A DNA stretch of 64,000 nt from Pholiota molesta. Its lineage: Eukaryota; Basidiomycota; Agaricomycetes; Agaricales; Strophariaceae. Below, piece by piece: positions 10,871-20,647 of this stretch (the stretch's first letter is position 1; each line of letters opens with the position of its first letter). A program made the position numbers and the translations under genes. The stretch lies in contig JACGCK010000174.1 in NCBI GenBank assembly GCA_014925825.1, positions 1 through 64,000 of the forward strand, written 5' to 3'. The notes beneath the pieces are model-generated. The model saw nothing but the letters and a program-made list of their open reading frames with translations. It made no database searches and was not told where the DNA came from.

Positions 10871-13210
10871 ATGGAGAACGACAAGGACATCGATACGAAG
10901 GTTTACGAAGATACGGTAAGGAGGTGGACGAAACGTTCTTACTGCGCAAAAGACTGACCAGTATTCCAGTGGGCACTGGGCTCTACAACCGCCACCTAGT
11001 CGTGGCGTCATCACAGAGGATACATCGAAAAGGTTCTCCAAATGGGGACTCGCCATTATATTAGCAATTCTCGCATGTTTGCACCTTGTGAAGACCGTCT
11101 CATCTCATTCTGCAGCTCCTGTGAAGTTCCCAGATCTATACGAAGCGTCCATTGCTGAACTCCAGGAAGGACTCGATGGCGGACTTTTTTCGAGCGTCGA
11201 TTTGGTCAAGGTAAACCTGTGTCATTCGGATTTTATTGACATGTATCTGAAGTTAGTTTCCACCTTGGCAGGCTTACTTCGCGCGTATCGAAGAGGTCAA
11301 TCTGAAAGGACCTGGTCTACGAGCAGTTCTAGAGCTGAATCCATCCGCTTCAAAACAAGCTGCAGCCATGGATGGAGAACGAAAATTGAAAGGGAAACGT
11401 TCTCTGCTGCATGGTATTCCCGTTCTTTTGAAAGTGCATTTGAATATCATTATCTGGCCTCTTATTCATTCATCCAGGATAACATCGCAACTGTTGCATC
11501 CGACGGTCTAGCACCTCTTTTTATTGATTATTTATTTTAATATTTAACTTCTCATGTCGATGTTGATTCATAGGCATGAATACAACTGCAGGCTCGTTCA
11601 GCCTCCTCGGTTCGGTGGTTCCAGAAGACGCAGGGGTGGTGAAACGACTTCGAAAGGCCGGCGCAGTCATCCTAGGTACGTCCGTCCAAAAAAAATAAAA
11701 AATTGAGAAAGCATATATTAAAGGGTCCCCTTGGTAGGCAAGGCAAACCAAGCAGAGTTTGCGGGCATGAGAGGGCAACCCCATGGATGGTCTGGGCGCG
11801 GCGGCCAATGCACGAACGCGTACTTCCCCAATGCGGACCCGTGTGGATCGTCCTCTGGGTCAGCCGTCGCAGCGTCTATCGGCCTCGCTGCGGTGACCTT
11901 GGGCTCGGAGACCGACGGTAGCATCACATGCCCTGCGAGTCATAATAATCTGGCTGGCATAAAGCCTACTCTCGGGTTGACTTCCCGTGCTGGAGGTCAG
12001 TACGCCTCCCTTTTTTGTAGTGTGTTTCGTGAGGGATACGCTAACAGATCAACTATAGTCATCCCAATATCGGAGCACCAGGATACTGTTGGCCCAATCA
12101 CCAGGTCTTTGACCGATGCCGCGATCGTGCTCTCTGTTATTGCAGGAAAGGATTCCAACGATAATTGATAATTACACTCTCGCCCAGCCATCGGTCGTGC
12201 CAGACTTTACCAAGGCGCTGAACAAGAATGCCCTCAAAGGAAAACGAATGGTGTTCCTCGCCGCGTATTTTTGAACGACAGCGTTACTCAGAATGACCCC
12301 ATTGTCAATGTCGTTTTCGAACAGGCGCTGAAGACCATCAGGGACTTGTGCTGATTTGCCCTCAGCGGATGAAATTCTGAATTCTCAAAATGAAACCGTC
12401 GTATTGAAGGCCGATTTCAAGGTCTGTTTTTGTTTGCCTCGTTCTCTTCTATGGATGCTGATATTTTCAAAATTTCAAGATCCAAATCAATTCCTACTAC
12501 GCTTCGTTACTAAACAATCCTTCGGGAGTTCGCAGTCTTGCTGATTTGATCGCCTTCAATGATGCGAATCCAGATCTCGAGGAACCTGTAAACTTCACTT
12601 CGCAGAGACTGTGCGTCGATATCCATTCATTATATTGCGCTTATCGTTGATCGGATTTTTGCAGTTTAATACTGTCTGAAACAACTACCGGGCGTAATAC
12701 TACTCTTCCAATCTCTCGCTTTCAATGTAGACCTGGGCGCGACTCGCGGTATTGACGCGGCATTGAAAGAACATAAACTTGATGCCCTTGTATTGCCCGC
12801 TATTGGATATACAACTAGGCCAGCAGGTTAAATTACGTTCATTTTTATCACTCAAGCTATTAACATGTTCTCTTTTTTTTGCAGCGTACGCGGGCTATCC
12901 AATCGTAACAGGTAACTACCTCATCTTTACGCATGTTTGAGATTAAAACTTATGCATACATCCTCGGTACTAATCAGTTCCTCTTGGATTCTATCCTGCC
13001 AACCAAACCACTCGCACGAAAGGACTGACTGTTTACCCGGCACCTGGAGTCCCTTTTGGGATCTCCTTCCTTGGGACTGCGTTTTCAGAGTTGAATCTTA
13101 TCAGCTTTGCTTTTGCTTATGAGCAGAAAACGCAGACCCGACTCGCCCAGAAAGCTTTCCCTGCCGCTATTCCGAAGACCCAACTCAAGAATATTGTTGG
13201 AAAAACATAA
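10871..13210 (+). pseudogene. amidase-signature paralogue 2, broken by several small indels
   Basis: Exon order and splice sites match amidases 1 and 3. A 45-nt first exon codes MENDKDIDTKVYEDT and splices in frame to a signal-anchor helix (KWGLAIILAILACLHL). The core CGSSSGSAVAASIGLA and GIKPTLGLTSRAGG are intact. Downstream the frame is lost repeatedly: a 7-bp duplication near 12168 (TGATAAT repeated after NDN), a 1-bp loss near 12248 (CGAATGGTG where the paralogues read R-I-G-V), a deletion near 12350 removing the GATVVDPA region, and a 2-bp loss near 12703. The C-terminus (PFGISFLGTAFSE to NIVGKT, TAA at 13208) is still recognisable. A full-length enzyme cannot be made. Confidence 0.8.
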
Positions 13211-13320
13211 ATAGTCCTCGCACACCACAATTTATCCATTGCCAATGTAAAATTCTTTGTATGTGGCAAATGAGCGCGCCATTTATTCCCCTACTTTCAT
13301 TTCCTACCTACACTTGCCAC

Positions 13321-14902
13321 CTAAAACACGGTTCCATCGCTCTCAATCTCGATAGGTGGTCCGCCTGTCTCCGGGCGCTTCAATTTAGCAATCTCTCTGC
13401 CTCCCTTCCAAGTAGCGCCTTCCAATACCTGCGCTAAGGTGAGCTGCGCAACCGTCAGTCCGAGTTCCTTGCGGATAAGGTCGGCGATGCGATCTCTGGA
13501 AAATAACGGATTTTTTAGTATGGAGTGCGGAGCGACTCAGGGGGAGAACGTACAGCTCAATGACCGTCATGGCGCGCCATTCGACAATGGCCGGATGCGA
13601 GGGAATAGCGTGTGGGAGACCTGATTTTGGATCTGTGGGGAGGGCGTTGGCCTTGAGGCTCAGAACACCGAAATCGACAAGCAGCCCGCCTAATGACCAG
13701 TTCTAGCGTATATTCATATTCGGCAAAGACGAGACACGCACCGTTTCTGTACTCAGGGAGACCCGTCATATCCTCCACCCCGTCCACCCGCCACTTGAGG
13801 TTCTTCTCCAGCACCTCGACGAGGCTGTACGTCAGCCACATCGTCAGCTTGTGGAACGGGACGAGATCGTCGCCCTCCTGCGGGTTCGCTACTGAGGCGC
13901 CGAGCGATGGGCATGGCCAGACGTCGCCCAGAGAGACACCGCCGAGTGATAGACGCGAGGGCCAGATCGGGTTCAGCCCGTCGACGAGGGCGGACCATAG
14001 AGCGGCGATTGGGACTACGCGTGTTGAGCCTTCAATCTTTGATTGGGTTTGCAGGAAATCGATGATGTTTCCTGGGCGGCCATCTGATCCAAAGAATTCC
14101 GGGCTGGCTTTGAGGGCTTTGCTGAGGTTGAAAAGGAGGGATGTGCGCCCTTCAATGCCGACCATGGGATTTGACTCGCTGACCTGCATCGCAGCCGCCG
14201 TCTTCTCCACAGTCACTTTCTCGAGCCCAGCAGCTGGATCGCACGTAAATCATCAATCACTATCAGGGGTGAATGAGTGACACGCACCATCGACCTGGAA
14301 CGGCTGGTCAGGATCGCTCGAGAACAGCCCACTCTCGAACATGTGCACACTCGCTACTCCGAGCCCTTCAGAGCGCGTGAATGTAAGCCCCGACTTCTCT
14401 TCCACGTACTTCCATGCGTTGCCCGCGCCGGCGTCGAGCAAGACGGATACTACGAAGAGATCGATGGTGCGCCGCGCCTGCTCGTTCGCGTCGGGTGCAT
14501 TCGTTGGGTGCGCGGCCCATGTTTTGAGGAGGGGCCCGACGCGTTCGATCCCGGCGTCGATGTGACGCCAGCGTCCATGAGGGTGGATCTAGGCAATGCG
14601 TCAGTAGATGGTTGCATGATCCGTAGACTCATGGCTAGAACGTACGCTGGTAAAGTCGTCGCCATAATCACGCTTCAAACTGTTCTTAGTCGGCGCCCAC
14701 TATCTAGAAGATTTGGGCATACCTTCATAAGTTCTATGCAAAACTTTGCAACATCGATTTCCTTCTCCGGGTGGTAATCAAAGTACTCCAGCTTCCCCTC
14801 CCTTGCCAATTGATGAACGCGTCCGCAGCGCTCCCTGATGGAGGGTAATGTTCGCAGATAGGTCGCCGTTTGATGCGCTGGGACAGTTCCGGCCAGATTC
14901 AT
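13321..14902 (-). CDS. URC4: uracil catabolism protein URC4 (DUF1688 family)
   Basis: URC4 (urg3 in Aspergillus) belongs to the fungal/bacterial URC pathway that degrades uracil to use its nitrogen; its chemical step is not settled. The start at 14902 gives MNLAGTVPAHQTATYLRTLP, followed by SIRERCGRVHQLAREGKLEY and FDYHPEKEIDVAKFC, the family's conserved N-terminus. Later exons give HPHGRWRHIDAG, DAGAGNAWKYVEEKSGLTFT, GIEGRTSLLFNLSKAL, DGRPGNIIDFL and PFHKLTMWLTYSLVEVLEKN. The end is GGPPIEIESDGTVF with TAG at 13321. Several short introns, no frame break noticed. It is flanked by amidase genes on both sides, converging with amidase 2 over 110 bp. Confidence 0.88.
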
Positions 14903-15265
14903 TGTGATTGTGGTCTAGGATGGAGGAGATGAGGATGGACGTGATAAGGGTATGACTTCACCTTAGGGGCCATTTTGACAAAGATAGCTTGGTGGCAGTG
15001 CCGGAGCGGCCCGGTGCCACGCCCACGCCGCGCCAGCGCGCATCCAACGCGCATATATGTACATAAGACTACATCGCACACGAGCGCGTAAGCGTGCGCG
15101 AGGATGGCCGCCTGGCGACGTCGTCGGGACTACCCATACATTTCCACTTTTTATCTTAATATCAATGTCGACGTCCATGAGCAAGATTGTTGGTCAATAA
15201 ATGCCGTGCACGCAGCAAGATCATAACGTTAGAACACAAAGCATTGTATAATAAGTGAACACTAT
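14903..15265. other. intergenic, URC4 promoter side
   Basis: Gap between the URC4 start and the amidase 3 stop, both on the minus strand. It is GC-rich around 14995-15125. No gene is supported. Confidence 0.4.
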
Positions 15266-17596
15266 TTAGATTTTGCCAACAATATCCCTGAGTTGCGTCT
15301 TCGGAATAGCAGCAGGAAAGGCCATCCGAGCAAGTCGAGTCTTCGTTTTTCGCTCATAGGCAAAGGCAAAGCTAATGAGATCAAACTCCGAGAACGCAGT
15401 CCCAAGGAACGAAAGTCCGAAGGGTACACCTGGTGCCGGGTAGACAGTGAGAGGTCCGGCGGAGCCAGTGGTTTGGTTGGCGGGATAGAATCCAAGAGGG
15501 ACTAAGTATGAAGGCGAATAAGTAAGATCTCAAACGCGTGCAAAATAATCAGTCACCTGTTACAATGGGATAGCCCGCCATAGCTACAAGTAAACAAGGT
15601 CAGACTAATATCGAAAATAATATATACCAAGAAAAGGCACCTCCTGGCACAGTTGTAAAACCAAGAGAAGCGGGTAATACCAGAGCATCGAGTTTATGTT
15701 CCTGTAATGCCGCATCAATGCCCCGAGTCGCACCAAGGTCTCTATCGAAAGCAAGAGATTGGAAAAACGTTGCGTTGCGGCCGGTAGTCGCTTCAGCTTC
15801 TATTAAACTACAAAAAGAGCAGATGACTATCAAATGTGATGTTGTAATGGATATTGACCCACGTATCCTGGGATGTAAAGTTTACAGGCTTTTCAAGGTC
15901 TGGGTTTGCGTTATTAAAATCGATTAAATCAGCAAGGCTGCGGACTCCTGATGGATTCTTCAGTAATGCGGCATAGTAATCATTTATTTGGACCTTGAAT
16001 TTATGATAACATCAACGATGCGTAGATGAGGCCAAGACTGATCGCGCTCACCTTAAAATCGATTGCACAGACAGTTGTTTCGTTAGTAGAGTTTGCAATT
16101 TCGTCGGCTGAAGGCAAGTCAGCTGGATCAACGATAGTCGCTCCCAAGCTCCTGAGCGTCTTCAGCGCCTGTTCGAACACAGTATCGACAAACGGATTAC
16201 TCCTTCTATCAGTGCCGTCTAAAAACACGCGTCGAGGAACACCAATCCGTCTTCCCTTGAGCGCATTCGCGTTCAGAGCCTTGGTAAAGTCTGGCACAAC
16301 TGATGGCTGAGCGAGTGTGTAATTATCATTGGGGTCAATCCCTGCAATAATCGAAAGCACGATGGCAGCGTCGGTTATGGACCTGGTAATTGGCCCAATA
16401 GTATCCTGGTGCTCCGATATTGGGACGACTGTCATTCATAAGTCGGCAAATCCTGCTACATATATAAGGAATACATACCTCCAGCACGGGAGGTCAAACC
16501 GACAGTGGGCTTGATGCCAGCCAGATTATTATGGCTCGTAGGACACGTAATGCTCCCATCGGTTTCCGAGCCCAAAGTCACAGAAGCGAGCCCTATCGAC
16601 GCTGCAACAGCCGACCCAGAGGACGACCCACACGGGCTCGCGCCAGGATAGTACGCATTCGTGCACTGCCCGCCGCGTCCAGACCACCCAGATGGCTGCC
16701 CCCTCAGGCCCGAAAACTCGTCAAGGTTTGTTTTGCCTATCAAGGACGCGACCTGTGAATACGTGCTTTCATTACATTTATAGATGAACATGCCTAGGAA
16801 GACTGCGCCAGCTTTTCGAAGCTGCTTCACCACTCCCGCGTCTTCTGGAACAATGGACCCAAGAAGGCTGAATGACCCAGCAGTGGTGTTCATGCCTACA
16901 GTATCACGTCAAAATGTGACGTTGTACTTGGAAACGTTTAGAGGCAGACCTTCAGATGCAACAGTTGCGATGTTATCCTGTACAAGTCATATAAGATACC
17001 CAGTGGCAAGATGCGAACAGTAGTCAAGACGTACTTTTAGGAGAATGGGAATACCATGCAGCGCCGAACGTTTCCCCGTCAGCTTTCGTTCTTTATCCAT
17101 GTCTGCAGCTTGGTTTAGCGCCGACGGATTAAGCTCGAGAACCGCACGTAGAGTGGGCCCTCTCAAATTAACCTCGTGGATACGGGCGAAGTAGGTCTAC
17201 CCATGCGACGTGCCTCAAGTCCAGACAGGTAGCAGTAAAAACTGAGCTATGATGCTTACCTTGACCAAATCAACGCTCGAAAAATGTCCCGCGTCGAGCC
17301 CTTCCTGGAGCTCGGCAATGGATGCTTCATATAGATCTGGAAATTCGATGGAAGCCGCAGAAGGAGAGTAGATAGCGCTCGCGATTTGCAAACACACGAG
17401 AATGGCTAGTATGACAGCGAGTCGCCATTTGGAGATCAATTTCGAGTGAGCCTTGGTGAACACACAACGACTAGACAACAGTTGCGGCCGAGACCGCTGC
17501 GGACATTGGTCAGTTTTATGCTCGAGAAGACCGTCGTATCAACCTACTTACCGTATCGTCATAGATCTCGGTGTAGATGCCTTCACCCTTCTCCAT
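15266..17596 (-). CDS. amidase-signature enzyme 3, membrane-anchored
   Basis: Closest relative of amidase 1 in layout and sequence. The first exon (17596-17552, 45 nt) codes MEKGEGIYTEIYDDT. The second carries the signal-anchor helix KWRLAVILAILVCLQIASA, then FPDLYEASIAELQEGLDAG, a conserved N-terminal block of fungal amidases. The catalytic core is present: LLKDNIATVAS, CGSSSGSAVAASIGLA, LGSETDGSITCPTSHNN and GIKPTVGLTSRAGG. It ends RDIVGKI, TAA at 15266. No frame break noticed, so it is probably active; substrate unknown. Its 5' end (from 17283) belongs to the left unit of the 1.7-kb tandem duplication, so a truncated second copy of its first exons lies at 18951-19266. Confidence 0.85.
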
Positions 17597-18952
17597 GACG
17601 GAATGCATCTCACACATGAAGCAGCTTGCTGAAGAAGCAAGCCATGTGTACTAGGCTTCATGCACAGCGCCAAACGGTGTCCTGAGAATATTTCTGGAAT
17701 ATTAGTAAGTGAAAGGATAAATAGAACCAGATCCGGAGCCGGGAGCAGGGCAGGCGCGATCAAAAAGCGCCACACGTGTTCGGACGAGTTCAGTGAAGTA
17801 CGCATCTGATTGAAAGTTCGGAATAACCGCAATGCAAAAGGTATCAATTGTCGATGAAGCAAGTATGTATGTACAATCCATGTTCCTATGTATCCAAGTT
17901 ATCCAATGTAGAGAAATCCGATGTGTACTAGAGAGCCAATTGAGCATGCATGAAGATGAAGGAAAGAGAGTGTGTGGTATGTTCGTATGTGAAAAAGGGA
18001 ACTCCGTGATGAAAGATACTACTACTGATAAGAGAACAGAGTGAGCGTAATGTAGGCAAATAAGGAGAATAATATGCATAGAGAGAGGCTATCAATCGTC
18101 AGTGGCGTGATACGTAGAAAAATGAGACCATTAGGATCCACAATAGAACGATGAACGCATAGCACACGCCCGCCTCCAGCATGCACGGGCGCAGACGTAC
18201 CAAAAATCACAAGACACAAAAACGCCCGCACAACTCCGAACGAACAGAAAGCGACGCCACACACCCAAGACACCACGCCTAGAAATCCCCGCCCGCGACG
18301 CTGACCAGCAGCCACCCATACACCGCCATCAAGAAGCGCACCATCCACGCCGGGTCCGCGCCCGCGCCGAGCCCGGGGCGCAGCTGCATCGCGAGCGCGA
18401 TGTCCAGCGGCGAGCGCACGAGCGTGCGCGCGGAGGGCATCGTCCACGCCTGCGCGGAGAGCGAGGCGCGGCGGAGACGCTGGACGACGGTGCTGGTGCT
18501 GGTGCTTGTGGGTGTCGCAGGTGCGGATTCTTTGGCAGGAGGAGCGGACGGGAACGAGACGGTAGATGATGAGGAGGCGGCGGGGGGCGATATGAAGATA
18601 GCAGGGGGCGAGGCGTCGGGGAAGGCGCCCGGAAGCGAAGTGGAAGGTTCGAGGCTGGGCGCGACTAGGTCAGCGGCGGGGATACCCTTCTCCTTCTCGT
18701 CTTCCTCCTCGTCGTGCGTCTTCTCCTCCACATTCTCCTCGTTCTGCCGATGTCCAAGGACATTGACCACCTCGACCTTCTCCTTCTTCTCCTCCGCCAA
18801 GACCACCTCCCTCTCCTCGTTCACACCCCAATTCACATCCTCCAGCGCCTTCCGCCTGGTCCTCGGGCTCGCACCCATCGCACCTCCCGAGCTCGGCAGG
18901 CCCAGCGCCGGCGCATCCGACGCCCGCAGGGACCACGCCGGGCGCTGCTGCT
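17283..18952. repeat. tandem segmental duplication, unit 1
   Basis: This 1670-bp unit runs from within exon 2 of amidase 3, through its promoter, to the last part of a copy of the low-complexity gene's 3' end. It is repeated immediately as 18953-20647. The two non-coding parts are nearly identical base for base, with an offset of 1670 at the left border. GCTGCTGCT occurs at the right end of each unit (18944-18952 and 20639-20647). Confidence 0.85.
18279..18952 (-). pseudogene. truncated copy of the 3' end of the low-complexity membrane protein gene
   Basis: Corresponds to the last part of the gene at 19962-23675. The frame is still open and reads from MGASPRTRRKALEDVNWG to the identical C-terminus (MVRFLMAVYGWLLVSVAGGD F, TAG at 18279). 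It differs from the full gene by several in-frame indels in repeats and a number of substitutions; the last 60 residues are unchanged. The upstream 80 percent of the gene is absent because the duplication joint at 18952/18953 cuts it off. Whether any transcript is made is unknown. Confidence 0.75.
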
Positions 18953-19266
18953 AATGTCCCGCGTCGAGCCCTTCCTGGAGCTCGGCAATGGATGCTTCAT
19001 ATAGATCTGGAAATTCGATGGAAGCCGCAGAAGGAGAGTAGATAGCGCTCGCGATTTGCAAACACACGAGAATGGCTAGTATGACAGCGAGTCGCCATTT
19101 GGAGATCAATTTCGATACAGCCTTGGTGAACACACAACGACTAGACAATAGTTGCGGCCGAGACCGCTGCGAACATGGGTCAGTTCTATGCTCGAGAAGA
19201 CCGTCGTATCAACCTACTTACCGTATCGTCATAAATCTCGGTGTAGATGCCTTCATCCTTCTCCAT
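18951..19266 (-). pseudogene. truncated second copy of the amidase 3 5' end
   Basis: First exon from 19266 codes MEKDEGIYTEIYDDT; after the same intron the frame continues through KWRLAVILAILVCLQIASA and stops in EGLDAGH, where the TAG (18953-18951) is created at the duplication joint. It could code only a membrane-anchored stub with no catalytic residues. Its promoter region is nearly identical to that of amidase 3, so it may still be transcribed. Confidence 0.75.
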
Positions 19267-20647
19267 GACGGAATGCGTCTCACACATGAAGCAGCTTGCT
19301 GAAGAAGCAAACCATGTGTACTAGGCTTCATGCACAGCGCCAAACGGTGTCCTGAGAATATTACTGGAATATTAGTAAGTGAAAGGATAAATAGAACCAG
19401 ATCCGGAGCCGGGAGCAGGGCAGGCGCGATCAAAAAGCGCCACACGTGTTCGGCGCTTTCAAGGTGCTTTGATTTCGGGACGAGTTCAGTGAAGTACGCA
19501 TCTGATTGAAAGGCCAGGATAAACGCAATGCAAAAGGTATCAATTGTCGATGAAGCAAGTATGTATGTACAATCCATGTTCCTATGTATCCAAGGTATCC
19601 AAATGTAGAGAAATCCGATGTGTACTAGAGAGCCAATTGAGCATGCGTGAAGATGAAGGGAAGAGAGTGTGTGGTATGTTCGTATATGAAAAAAGGGAAC
19701 TCCGAGAGGAAAGATACTACTACTGATAAGAAAACAGAGTGAGCGTAATGTAGGCAAATAAGGGGAATAATATGCATAGAGAGAGAATATCAATCGTCAG
19801 TACGCGTCAGCGGCGTGATACGTAGAAAAATGAGACCATTAGGGTCCACAATCGAACGATGAGCGCATAGTGCACACCCGCCTCGGAGAATAACACGCAC
19901 AAAAAAGGAACGCACACCTTCGAACGAACAAAAAGCGACGCCACACATCCAAGCCGCCGGCCTAGAAATCACCGCCAGCGACGCTGACCAGCAACCACCC
20001 ATACACCGCCATCAAGAAGCGCACCATCCACGCCGGGTCCGCGCCCGCGCCGAGCCCGGGGCGCAGCTGCATCGCGAGCGCGATGTCCAGCGGCGAGCGC
20101 ACGAGCGTGCGCGCGGAGGGCATCGTCCACGCCTGCGCGGAGAGCGACGCGCGGCGGAGGCGCTGGACGACGGTGCTTGTGCTTGTGCTTGTGCTTGTGC
20201 TTGTGGGAGTCGCAGGCGTGGATTCTTTGGACGGAGAAGAGGATGGGAAAGAGACGGTAGATGCAGATGAGGCGGCGGCGGGAGGCGAGATGAAGATAGC
20301 AGGGGGCGAGGCGTCGGGGAAGGCGCCTGGAAGCGAGGTGGAAGATTCGAGGCTGGGCGCGTCAAGGTCAGCGGCGGGGATATCCTCTTCTTCGTTCTCG
20401 TCGTGCGTCTTCTCCTCCACATTCTCCTCGTTTTGCGGATGTTCAAGGACACTGACCACCTCGACCTCCGCCTCCATCCTCTTCTCTTCCGCCAGAACCA
20501 CCTCCTTCTCCTCGTTCACACCCCAATTCACATCCTCCAGCGCCTTCCGCCTCGTCCTGGGGCTCGCCCCCATCGCACCGCCAGAGCTCGGCAGCCCCAG
20601 CGCCGGCGCATCCGACGCACGCAGCGACCACGCCGGGCGCTGCTGCT
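18953..20647. repeat. tandem segmental duplication, unit 2
   Basis: Right-hand copy of the unit at 17283-18952. It is longer because of an extra piece of about 24 bp near 19454-19478 (next to CACACGTGTTCGG) and longer repeats in the coding part, including a run of GTGCTT hexamers at about 20175-20205. It supplies the true 3' end of the low-complexity gene. Confidence 0.85.
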
